Source of the DNA: an uncultured Ruminococcus sp.
GTDB lineage: Bacteria > Bacillota > Clostridia > Oscillospirales > Ruminococcaceae
Direction of reading: 5' to 3'
NCBI GenBank assembly: GCA_900752785.1
Contig: CAADWP010000142.1
Span: forward strand, 1 to 19,527
Length of the DNA stretch: 19,527 nucleotides
Below are positions 13,232-19,527 of the stretch, in pieces. Within the stretch, counting starts at the first letter, position 1. The number at the start of each line of letters is the position of its first letter. The notes under the pieces were generated by a model, which was not told the origin of the DNA, searched no databases, and saw only the letters and a program-made list of their open reading frames with translations. Position numbers and translations under genes: made by a program.

Positions 13232-14863
13232 ATGGATGACGATGTAGATATGAGTACAGATACCGGCGATAGCGGTTCAAGTGATATTTCTGATGATAGC
13301 TCCTCTGATTTCGGTGATTCTTACGATGATACGGATATTGACACGGACGATATTGACGAAGATGTTTCCGATGAAGAAGTTGATGATACTGATGAATTAG
13401 ATGAGATCGATGAAGATATTTCTGATGAAGAACTCGATGACACCGATGCCGATACTGATGAATTAGATGAGATCGACGAAGATGTTTCCGATGAAGAATT
13501 CGATGACACCAATGCCGATACTGATGAATTAGATGAAGATGTATCAGAAAATGAAATGGATGATACTGAATTGGAAGAACCTGAAATGACAGAGGACACC
13601 GATGATACGGCAGCTGACGATCAAACTGACACAGTAGAAGATACTGCTGATACCGATACGGAAGAAACTGAAATGACAGAGGACACCGATGATACGGCTG
13701 CTGATGATGAAACTGATACAGTAGAAGATACTGCTGATACCGATACGGAAGAGCCTGAAATGACAGATGACACAGATGATACGGCTGTCGATGATGAAGC
13801 TGACACAACGGAAGATTCTTCTGATACCGATACGGAAGAACATAGAATGACAGAGGACACCAGCGAAAGATCTGATGTGAACAATGACTCGATCGAAACA
13901 CAGCCAAAACATAGTTTCAAAGATTGGGTAAATCCTAAGAATTATGATAAAGATGGACATTATATCGGTGAAAAACAAGATTTTGGGTATAAACCGCATA
14001 TTGACGGTCAAGAGGTTGATACAAGTACATATAAAGATTATGTTGAGCAGCAAGCAGCGTCGAGCGTATCAGAGTATATGAGTAAACATGGTTACGGCAG
14101 AGATGACTTTGCTACATACTCGCAAGACCCTGAATGGCGAGATTTGATGCGTAAAGAGTATCCCGACTATGAATTGCCTAAATTGACAGAGGAAATTGCA
14201 AAATCTCAGTTATCTGATTATATGAATAAGCATAATTATGGACAAGATGATTTTGCTACTTACTCACAAGACCCACAATGGAGAGAACTGCAAAAAGCGG
14301 CTTATCCGGATTATGAACTGCCACCTCGTAATAATGCTGATAATCTTGGAAAATGGAGTGACATTTCATCTGACATAACAGCTAAAGAAAATCTTGATGC
14401 TGTCAACCCAAAATATTATGAAGGCGATGAATGGACGGTTAATTGCCAGCGATGCGTTCCGACGTTTGAAATGCGTTCACGAGGATATGATGTAACATCT
14501 GAACCTAATTTCAATTATGATACCTATGATCATTTATCATATCATCCATATGATGTATGGGAAGGTGCAGATGTAAAACAAACATCTGGTTCTGGACTTC
14601 AAGATATAGAAACGCAAATGAAAGAATGGGGAGATGGCTCCAGAACTCAAATTTGCGTTCAATGGGAAAAAGGTGATGGTGGACATACATTTATTGCAGA
14701 ACAAAAAAATGGAGAAACACATTTCCTTGATCCTCAGACAGGAAGTGAAGATGTAAGAAAGTATTTTAATAATGTTGTTAATAATCAAACGACATTTTGT
14801 AGAATTGATAACTTACAGCCCTCACAAAGAATACTGGAGTACTGTAAAGGGAGGAAACATTAA
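13232..14863 (+). CDS. Acidic-repeat polymorphic toxin with papain-fold (Tox-PL-like) C-terminal domain
   Basis: A 543-residue modular protein with no signal peptide. Residues 1 to about 215 are extremely acidic, built from Asp/Glu/Thr repeats. Residues 280 to about 367 hold two 48-residue repeats with the core YGxDDFATYSQDPxWR and PDYELP. The C-terminal domain (about 390-543) carries NCQRCVPTFEMRSRGYDV with Cys405/Cys408, then GGHTFIAEQ with His485, then DPQTGSEDV with Asp500. This Cys-His-Asp spacing and sequence match papain-fold toxins described as glutamine deamidase-like (Tox-PL). GGAGAGGA precedes the ATG. The next gene overlaps the stop (TAATG) and looks like its immunity protein. The modular layout, with variable front and toxin tip, is typical of polymorphic toxins; the target is unknown. 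Confidence 0.75.
   Translation: MDDDVDMSTDTGDSGSSDISDDSSSDFGDSYDDTDIDTDDIDEDVSDEEVDDTDELDEIDEDISDEELDDTDADTDELDEIDEDVSDEEFDDTNADTDELDEDVSENEMDDTELEEPEMTEDTDDTAADDQTDTVEDTADTDTEETEMTEDTDDTAADDETDTVEDTADTDTEEPEMTDDTDDTAVDDEADTTEDSSDTDTEEHRMTEDTSERSDVNNDSIETQPKHSFKDWVNPKNYDKDGHYIGEKQDFGYKPHIDGQEVDTSTYKDYVEQQAASSVSEYMSKHGYGRDDFATYSQDPEWRDLMRKEYPDYELPKLTEEIAKSQLSDYMNKHNYGQDDFATYSQDPQWRELQKAAYPDYELPPRNNADNLGKWSDISSDITAKENLDAVNPKYYEGDEWTVNCQRCVPTFEMRSRGYDVTSEPNFNYDTYDHLSYHPYDVWEGADVKQTSGSGLQDIETQMKEWGDGSRTQICVQWEKGDGGHTFIAEQKNGETHFLDPQTGSEDVRKYFNNVVNNQTTFCRIDNLQPSQRILEYCKGRKH
13574..13860 (+). repeat. 87-bp tandem repeats encoding an acidic 29-residue unit
   Basis: Three near-identical 87-bp units begin at 13574, 13661 and 13748, with a fourth partial copy from 13835. 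Each encodes a unit starting EE(P/T)EMT and ending DTADTDT. Upstream, a different acidic unit containing GATACTGATGAATTAGATGA occurs three times between 13386 and 13530. The high DNA identity between copies points to recent slippage or recombination, so copy number probably varies between strains. Confidence 0.9.
14069..14330 (+). repeat. Two 48-residue repeats in the toxin stalk
   Basis: Units starting at residues 280 and 328 share S-x-YM-x-KH-x-YG-x-DDFATYSQDPxWRxL and end in YPDYELP. I recall similar units in long proteins of gut Clostridia but cannot name a family. They may be a binding or export-recognition module. Confidence 0.8.
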
Positions 14864-15105
14864 TGGACATACATGCAGCAAAGGAAATTGCGATTTCGTA
14901 TTTTAAGGAACATGGTGAGCTGGATATATCTAAAATATATGATGCTGATACTATGTGGATTATTTTTGGTAGGAAGAATGGTGCTATCCGATATGGTAGT
15001 AGAGGTATTTCGATAGACAAGAAAACAAAACAAATCAAGCCATTTGTATTACCGTCTGATGAGAACTTTGAAATTTTAGATTCGGCTACGCTAATAGAAG
15101 GTTAA
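14863..15105 (+). CDS. Small immunity-like protein for the papain-fold toxin
   Basis: An 80-residue soluble protein whose ATG overlaps the toxin stop codon by one base (TAATG), a classic translational coupling. The C-terminal segment WIIFGRKNGAIRYGSRGISI followed by DKKTKQIKPF resembles small immunity proteins of the Imm35/YrhB type, where a Trp-x-Phe strand precedes a strand with an Asp-Lys turn. The assignment rests mainly on size, coupling and position next to the toxin; the family name is tentative. It would bind and block the toxin in the producing cell. Confidence 0.6.
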   Translation: MDIHAAKEIAISYFKEHGELDISKIYDADTMWIIFGRKNGAIRYGSRGISIDKKTKQIKPFVLPSDENFEILDSATLIEG

Positions 15106-15118
15106 GGAGGAAACAAGT

Positions 15119-16291
15119 ATGGCACTTTTTAGAAAGAATCCTAATGAGGTGGCGTATACTGGCGGTGAAAAGCATTGGGCTGATGTGATAAAGAACTCAG
15201 GTCCGGGCGAACTGCTAATATGGAGACAGCCAGAAGAGGATTTCAATACGAATTCCACGCTTATTGTAATGCCCGGCGAGGAAGCTATCTTTATCAAGGG
15301 CGGAACAGTTGAGCAGACTTTTGATAACGGTACATATAAGCTTTCAACAGAAAACTATCCGTTTATCAGCCGCCTTCGTAATGCTTTTACTGTCGGAGTA
15401 AGTACATTTAACTGTGTTGTTTATTTTGTAAGAAAAGCACATAGTGTTGAGATCAGATGGGGTACTGACTCCCCGATACAGGTCAGAGATAAAATGCTCG
15501 GCATTGCTACAAAGCTTAGAGCAAGAGGAGCGTATAAGGTTCAGATCGGTGATCCTGTGAAATTTTTGGAGAAACTAATTGGTAATAATGTGTTCTATCA
15601 AACACAGGAAGAACTTAACAAATATTTTATCAATGAGTTTCAGAGTAAAATCAAGTCGGTTATAGCAAGAGCAATCAATGAATCCAATACCGAAATACTT
15701 GGTATCGATTCGAGACTTGATGAACTTTCTGATACGATAGAACCGTTTATGCAGGAAATACTTGATGATTACGGTTTGAAATGTGTCAAGTTTACTGTTG
15801 CGGCTGTTGATATTGATGATGATGAACTCAGAAGAAGATATGATGAGATTGGAATTGACGCAATAGCAAAAATGAGAAACGCTCAGGCTGATAAAGCTGT
15901 TATGGGCATTCTTGGAGATGACTGGGGCAAGCAGCAGGCTGCTAATATTCTTGGCAATCTGTCACTAAATCCCGGAGCTGGCGGTGTAGCTGCTGCTGGC
16001 GCTGGAATGGGTATGGGGATGGCGGCAGGTGGTGCATTTGGCAGTATGGCACAACAAATGTTTGCACCTATGAGCAACAGTACACCTGTTCAGCAGCCGC
16101 AGCCTTTTCAGCAAGCACCTTCAGGAAGGTTTGCTCAGCCTACACAAGGGAATAATCCTCAAACGTCCGCTAATACATCTCAGGAAGATCCTATGGAAGT
16201 TTTGGGCAAACTCAAAAGAATGCTTGATGCAGGGTTGATAGAGCAATCAGAGTATGATGCTAAAAAAGCTGAAATATTAAGCAGAATGTGA
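15119..16291 (+). CDS. SPFH-domain (YdjI/virion core-like) protein with C-terminal SHOCT motif
   Basis: A 390-residue protein. Residues about 20-265 form an SPFH-like domain (GELLIWRQPEEDFNTNSTLI, PGEEAIFIKGG, FQSKIKSVIARAINESN), of the soluble type annotated as virion core protein or YdjI. SPFH proteins assemble into membrane-associated rings or scaffolds. Residues about 270-355 form a low-complexity linker rich in Gly, Ala, Met, Pro and Gln (GAGMGMGMAAGGAFGSMAQQ). Residues about 357-390 form a SHOCT motif (LGKLKRMLDAGLIEQSEYDA), a short module often found in oligomerising or membrane-linked proteins. AAGGAGG lies 8 nt before the ATG. It follows the immunity gene by 13 nt. In B. subtilis, YdjI acts with YdjH and YdjG in membrane stress; a similar scaffold role here is inference. 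Confidence 0.85.
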   Translation: MALFRKNPNEVAYTGGEKHWADVIKNSGPGELLIWRQPEEDFNTNSTLIVMPGEEAIFIKGGTVEQTFDNGTYKLSTENYPFISRLRNAFTVGVSTFNCVVYFVRKAHSVEIRWGTDSPIQVRDKMLGIATKLRARGAYKVQIGDPVKFLEKLIGNNVFYQTQEELNKYFINEFQSKIKSVIARAINESNTEILGIDSRLDELSDTIEPFMQEILDDYGLKCVKFTVAAVDIDDDELRRRYDEIGIDAIAKMRNAQADKAVMGILGDDWGKQQAANILGNLSLNPGAGGVAAAGAGMGMGMAAGGAFGSMAQQMFAPMSNSTPVQQPQPFQQAPSGRFAQPTQGNNPQTSANTSQEDPMEVLGKLKRMLDAGLIEQSEYDAKKAEILSRM

Positions 16292-16302
16292 GGTGTCCAA
16301 TA

Positions 16303-16980
16303 TTGAAGAAAAATGTTCTGTGGATTCTTTTGGATTTAGTATTCCTCATAGTCTTTAATACGGTATTCTTTGTTGCTGGTGGTACAGACCATAATGCTTC
16401 GGTGTGGATTTCATACGGCTTTATTCATCTGTCTTATATTTTGTTAATCATAACACCATTCCTGATTAGGAAGTCAAGCAGTGCTGCAGTATTCGGTTTT
16501 TCATTATATTCAATTTCTTCAACATATTTTCTTGTTGAATTTATAGTTGGTGTGATTTTCTGTCTTATAAATATGGAATCCTATAAACCAGCGTTAATAG
16601 TTCAGGTAATAATTGCCGGTTTTTACGCAATCATGCTTATTTCACACATGATAGCAAATGAAAGTACAGCTGATAGCATTGAAAGGCATGAAATGGAGTT
16701 GAGATATGTTAAAGATTGTTCAGCTCGCATTCTTCCATTAGTAGATATGGTATCAGACAAAAAAACAAGAAAAAAAGTTGAAGCGGTTTATGATATGATA
16801 CATGGCAGTCTTGTAAAATCAAGCAATTCTGTTCGTCAAATTGAATTAGATGTGATAGATCAAATTGATTTGCTTGAAGTGGCTGTTGACAGTGGAGATA
16901 AAGAAAAAATCGAAACGGTTTGCAAAATAATCACAAGATTAGCAGATGAAAGAAACAGACAACTGAAATATAATAATTGA
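16303..16980 (+). CDS. Four-helix membrane protein with cytosolic helical tail
   Basis: About 225 residues. Four hydrophobic segments occur near residues 4-24, 33-54, 64-88 and 96-115, followed by a charged helical tail (RHEMELRYVKDCSARILPL, then SVRQIELDVIDQIDLLEVAV) with coiled-coil character. I do not recognise a named family, though such proteins commonly sit beside SPFH genes. The TTG at 16303 is preferred because GAGGTG ends 7 nt upstream; a GTG at 16288 lies before that site and overlaps the SPFH stop. It is the last gene of the operon, ending 27 nt before the terminator. It probably provides the membrane anchor for the SPFH protein. Confidence 0.75.
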   Translation: MKKNVLWILLDLVFLIVFNTVFFVAGGTDHNASVWISYGFIHLSYILLIITPFLIRKSSSAAVFGFSLYSISSTYFLVEFIVGVIFCLINMESYKPALIVQVIIAGFYAIMLISHMIANESTADSIERHEMELRYVKDCSARILPLVDMVSDKKTRKKVEAVYDMIHGSLVKSSNSVRQIELDVIDQIDLLEVAVDSGDKEKIETVCKIITRLADERNRQLKYNN

Positions 16981-17007
16981 TTAAGACACACTCTCTAATG
17001 ATACACG

Positions 17008-17050
17008 AATAAGGAGCGTTGCCGTCAAAAGCAACGCTCCTTATTGTTTA
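17008..17050. terminator. Bidirectional terminator between convergent operons
   Basis: AATAAGGAGCGTTGC (17008-17022) and GCAACGCTCCTTATT (17031-17045) are perfect complements: a 15-bp stem with an 8-nt loop. It is T-rich after the stem on the plus strand. It closes the toxin operon from the left and the minus-strand genes from the right, whose first stop codon is at 17048. Confidence 0.9.
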
Positions 17051-17260
17051 TTCTTCCTCGTCTGAACACTCCGAAAGTCCATGTATGAGCTGAATATAGA
17101 TGCACTCTGCTTGGTCATGCTCCTCGCCCTCGGTAGTCATCATAAGTTCAAGGAAATATGCCTTTGCTTCTTCATAGTCGAACCAGACATCACGCTTGCC
17201 GTTGCAGATGGTCGTGACGGTACGGCTTCGGGGCATTGCTAATTCGGGATATTTTAACAT
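17048..17260 (-). CDS. Small conserved mobile-element protein, function unknown
   Basis: A 70-residue acidic protein (TVTTICNGKRDVWFDYEEAK, FLELMMTTEGEEHDQAECIY, ending SECSDEEE). As I recall, similar proteins recur as accessory genes in conjugative transposons of gut Clostridia; no function is known to me. The start at 17260 has GGAGGTG 6 nt upstream, and a promoter lies at 17292-17320. It looks intact. Confidence 0.7.
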   Translation of the reverse strand: MLKYPELAMPRSRTVTTICNGKRDVWFDYEEAKAYFLELMMTTEGEEHDQAECIYIQLIHGLSECSDEEE

Positions 17261-17291
17261 ATCGCACCTCCGTGATATTTATTGTAGCTAT

Positions 17292-17320
17292 ATTATATAT
17301 CACAAATCGGTAGGAGTCCA
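17292..17320 (-). promoter_or_regulatory. Candidate promoter of the 70-residue gene
   Basis: On the minus strand: TGGACT (17320-17315), a 17-nt spacer, and a perfect TATAAT (17297-17292), about 30 nt upstream of the start at 17260. Confidence 0.55.
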
Positions 17321-17404
17321 GCTCTGTGCAGGAACTGTAATAATCTTTGTGCAGGGCGCAGCAACAGAATAATAATCCCCGGTGCAATATGCCGTGTGTC
17401 GCAA

Positions 17405-17432
17405 AACGCTCTCTGAACGCTCAGGGAGCGTT
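17405..17432 (-). terminator. Terminator after the antirepressor gene pair
   Basis: AACGCTCTCTGA (17405-17416) pairs with TCAGGGAGCGTT (17421-17432): a 12-bp stem with one G/U pair and a 4-nt loop. On the minus strand the stem is followed by TTTTG. It lies just after the stop at 17440. Confidence 0.7.
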
Positions 17433-17439
17433 TGACGTT

Positions 17440-17631
17440 TTATGGTACAACTTTCCCTATAATCATCATCTTTTCAAAACGGCTTTCATTCTGCAATATT
17501 CCGCTTTCTGTCAGCATTTCATTTATGCCGTCCACCCATTCCTGCAGATCTCCGCCGCAGCCTTGAAGAACCAGTCCTTCGCTGTTGTTCATTTTTCTCA
17601 GATCGTACAAAGAAACACTCTTAATTTCCAT
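17440..17631 (-). CDS. Small conserved mobile-element protein, possibly C-terminally shortened
   Basis: A 63-residue protein with the core EGLVLQGCGGDLQEWVDGIN and NEMLTESGILQNESRFEK. I recall relatives in integrative conjugative elements of Clostridia that end in a hydrophobic LLFPF tail; here the end MMIIGKVVP is different, so a late frameshift or truncation is possible. Its ATG at 17631 overlaps the antirepressor stop (TAATG), so translation is coupled; a TTG at 17661 is an alternative start but lies upstream of the AAAGGAG site. Confidence 0.6.
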   Translation of the reverse strand: MEIKSVSLYDLRKMNNSEGLVLQGCGGDLQEWVDGINEMLTESGILQNESRFEKMMIIGKVVP

Positions 17632-18386
17632 TACTGCGAAAACTCCTTTCTTAGTCTGCAAATAATAAATGCCTGTCCCTTACCGGTGACAAACGTCTGC
17701 TGATAGGTTTTGGTCATAGAACCGGTTTCAAAAACGGACTCTTTTACCGCAAAATAGCCACGGTCGATGAACTTCTGATACGGCAGATTATCCGACATCA
17801 GAATCTCGTTTTCACGCAGCCAGCGGAACAGTCTGTTCCTGCCGATTGGAATATTTTCCTCAATGGCGAGCTTCGCCATAGCGTTCATATCGATGAGATT
17901 TTCGCTATTTGATACCTGATTCGCAAACTCTACCAGCGGCTGATCGTGACGGATACGTTCGTTAAGCTGATTTATTGCCATCATCTGCAGACGAAAAAGA
18001 CCTTGATACGGTTCTTCAAGAAAGGGGAGGTAGTTTTCGATGAACATATCCGCGTTGGCAACGTAGCCTCCGGTGCGCATGATCGTTGGGAGGACTTCAT
18101 CAAATATCCAACTTTCAAATTTTTCTGCCGATGGTAGTCTTGAATGGGCGACAAGCCTGTAGACATCGCCTTCCGGAATAAAAGAAAGAGTCTGCATACC
18201 GCCGTTTGTAAGGGTATCGTGTTTCACGATACCCTTACAATGTCTGATGAGGGCATCCGATACATTTCTGTATCCAAGCGCCTTTGCAACATCAGATCCA
18301 CAAAACACCACTCTGCCGTTTTCTTCTTTCAAGGTTCTCATCGAACCAAATTCCTCATTCTCAAAAATTTTGATCTCATTTTCCAT
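17631..18386 (-). CDS. Phage antirepressor: BRO-N plus KilAC (ANT) domains
   Basis: A 251-residue DNA-binding protein. The N-terminal BRO-N domain (about 5-105) shows GSMRTLKEENGRVVFCGSDV, AKALGYRNVSDAL, and the closing ESWIFDEVLPTIMRTGGY. The C-terminal KilAC-type domain (about 155-250) shows NLIDMNAMAKLAIEENIPIG and RNRLFRWLRENEILM followed by GYFAVKE. Such proteins counter prophage repressors or regulate early genes. The ATG at 18386 follows AAAGGGGGA at suitable spacing; the open frame extends to 18461 through a promoter-like region, so the longer start is unlikely. It is encoded just downstream of the methyltransferase gene on the same strand. Confidence 0.9.
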   Translation of the reverse strand: MENEIKIFENEEFGSMRTLKEENGRVVFCGSDVAKALGYRNVSDALIRHCKGIVKHDTLTNGGMQTLSFIPEGDVYRLVAHSRLPSAEKFESWIFDEVLPTIMRTGGYVANADMFIENYLPFLEEPYQGLFRLQMMAINQLNERIRHDQPLVEFANQVSNSENLIDMNAMAKLAIEENIPIGRNRLFRWLRENEILMSDNLPYQKFIDRGYFAVKESVFETGSMTKTYQQTFVTGKGQAFIICRLRKEFSQ

Positions 18387-18421
18387 ATTTAAAAATTCCC
18401 CCTTTCGGCGCTCAAAATCTG

Positions 18422-18450
18422 TTGACTTCAAGCGCTTAAAGTGATATAAT
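18422..18450 (+). promoter_or_regulatory. Near-consensus promoter facing antisense to the methyltransferase gene
   Basis: TTGACT (18422-18427), a 17-nt spacer containing the palindrome AAGCGCTT, and TATAAT (18445-18450), all on the plus strand. Transcription would start near 18457 and run into the 3' end of the minus-strand methyltransferase gene. No plus-strand gene follows in the window. It may produce an antisense RNA, or be a chance match. Confidence 0.4.
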
Positions 18451-18460
18451 ATTCGTAACA

Positions 18461-18475
18461 ATTTCAGACTGAAAT
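18461..18475. repeat. Perfect palindrome ATTTCAG-A-CTGAAAT
   Basis: A 7-bp inverted repeat around a single base, overlapping the methyltransferase stop codon and the predicted start of the antisense transcript. It could be a regulator half-site pair, for instance for the antirepressor or a phage repressor. Position is the only support. Confidence 0.4.
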
Positions 18476-19527
18476 TTTCCGGTCAAATTTCAGTAAGTTT
18501 TTGGCGATTTCTTTCACAACCGCCACTGTAATGGAATTTCCTGCCTGCTTATAAAGCTGAGCGTCGGACATTCCCACAGCTGCAACTTTATTGAACTGTT
18601 CCTTTTCAAATGATTGCAGTTTCCAACATTCCAACGGCATTAACCGCCGCACACGTCCCTTATGAACTATGCCGTGCCTGTCGGTCACAGTCAGCGTAAA
18701 CATCGGCTCGTTGGGATTTTTAATCCTTCTGCCATTTTGACGGGTAGTTTCTTTAAATGGATTGAGGATTGCTCTCGGACCTTCTTCCAAAACCCCGGAG
18801 CGTTCTCCTTTGTGAGTACCGTTTGTAATTCCAAGATCCATTCTTGTATTAAGATAACGAGCATTCTCGGTAACCTGCGGATTTTCATTCATATCCACAA
18901 AAACAGCGGAATGTTCGCCCTTATGGTTACTTATTCCGCTGTCCTGACGGGCGGTTATGCATCTCGCAGTATCTGTCATCTGAGGATCGGGATTCATGTC
19001 GATGAAATACAAGCCTGTCTTACCGCCCATACCTCCCGAACCGCTGCATTGAGTGGAGGCAAGTCCATTAGGATCATAGACTCTTGAACCCTGACTGCCT
19101 CCGATTAGCTGTTCAAGTTTTCTTTCTTTGCCATTTTTTGCATTGCCATGTCCGAAAGATAATATTTCGGCGGGACATCTTTCTCCAAGATATCCGACAA
19201 TGAACAGCCTTCGTCTTGACTGCGGTACTCCAAAGCCGGCAGAGTTAAGCACACGCCAGCAGATACTATACCCCAGTTCTGAAATTTTTTCAAGGATAAT
19301 TCGGAAACATTCCCCCTGTGATATCCCCAACAGATTGGGTACGTTTTCAGCAATAAAATACTTGGGGCGCTTGTTTTCAAGGATTCTGATATAGTCGAAA
19401 AATAAATTTCCTCTATCGTCCTCAAAAGCGAGTCTGCGCCCTGCGACACTGAACGATTGGCAGCACGGGCCTCCAACGAGCAGATCAAAATCCGGCATAC
19501 CTCCGTAATCGATTTTTGTGATGTCCT
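18464..19527 (-). CDS. DNA (cytosine-5) methyltransferase, 5' end outside the window
   Basis: Methylates cytosine at C5 using S-adenosylmethionine. The frame is open past the right edge (ITKIDYGG precedes the first Met at 19498), so the SAM-binding N-terminus is outside. Motif IV is GGPCCQSFSVAGRR, with the catalytic Cys in CQS; the usual GGPPC has Cys in place of the second Pro. Motif VI is FIAENVPNLL and motif VIII is QSRRRLFIVG. A long target-recognition region contains two repeated blocks (DMNPDPQMTDTARCITAR and DMNENPQVTENARYLNTR). Motif IX-X ends with AGNSITVAVVKEIAKNLL. No restriction enzyme is seen nearby, so it is probably an orphan phage- or ICE-borne methyltransferase protecting the element from host restriction. 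Confidence 0.92.
   Translation of the reverse strand, partial: DITKIDYGGMPDFDLLVGGPCCQSFSVAGRRLAFEDDRGNLFFDYIRILENKRPKYFIAENVPNLLGISQGECFRIILEKISELGYSICWRVLNSAGFGVPQSRRRLFIVGYLGERCPAEILSFGHGNAKNGKERKLEQLIGGSQGSRVYDPNGLASTQCSGSGGMGGKTGLYFIDMNPDPQMTDTARCITARQDSGISNHKGEHSAVFVDMNENPQVTENARYLNTRMDLGITNGTHKGERSGVLEEGPRAILNPFKETTRQNGRRIKNPNEPMFTLTVTDRHGIVHKGRVRRLMPLECWKLQSFEKEQFNKVAAVGMSDAQLYKQAGNSITVAVVKEIAKNLLKFDRKISV

Noticed and set aside
13574..13860. Regular repeats considered as a CRISPR array
   Set aside because: Units are adjacent 87-bp coding repeats in frame, with no unique spacers.
13230..13920. Long minus-strand open frames rich in His/Tyr/Arg or Ser/Val opposite the toxin head
   Set aside because: They are complements of the Asp/Glu/Thr repeats; low-complexity composition and no ribosome binding site.
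17265..17440. Possible small gene or RNA between the 70-residue and 63-residue genes
   Set aside because: Only a promoter for the 70-residue gene and a terminator are seen; no coding frame with a start site or RNA fold was recognised.

Overview
The window looks like a stretch of a Gram-positive Clostridia chromosome, most probably Ruminococcus or a close relative. The clues are a secreted protein ending in a type I dockerin, AGGAGG-type ribosome binding sites, TTGACA/TATAAT promoters, and mobile-element genes of the kind common in gut Clostridia. This assignment comes from reading the sequence only; no search was run.

Layout. (1) 1-2800 is a mobile-element remnant. It holds the 3' part of an IS3-family transposase fused to a tyrosine integrase that has lost its catalytic C-terminus, then an excisionase-like gene, a divergent Xre-type repressor with well-defined face-to-face promoters, and an AT-rich gene of unknown function with zinc-ribbon-like cysteines. 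The remnant abuts the 3' end of guaA, a known integration hotspot. (2) 2923-8012 looks like ordinary chromosome: guaA, a GT-C type membrane glycosyltransferase, and a divergent secreted protein with transglutaminase-like, leucine-rich repeat and dockerin domains. (3) 8040-10020 is a graveyard. A group II intron-type reverse transcriptase fragment is interrupted by a 161-bp hairpin-rich element with 17-bp terminal inverted repeats. It is then fused in frame to the C-terminal half of a phage capsid protein, followed by decayed remains of three more phage head genes. (4) 10137-16980 is a compact, co-directional six-gene operon: membrane-anchored YidD-like protein, HerA/FtsK-type ATPase, acidic-repeat protein with a papain-fold (Tox-PL-like) toxin domain, small immunity-like protein, SPFH-SHOCT protein, and four-helix membrane protein. 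(5) A bidirectional terminator separates it from minus-strand mobile-element cargo: two small accessory genes, a BRO-N/KilAC antirepressor, and a DNA cytosine-5 methyltransferase that runs off the right edge.

The operon in (4) is the best candidate for an undescribed system. I read it as a toxin-immunity pair embedded with its own ATPase motor and membrane-associated partners, so a possible toxin export or delivery apparatus, or an abortive-infection device. The sequence shows the gene order, the tight spacing and the motifs. Their joint function is inference.
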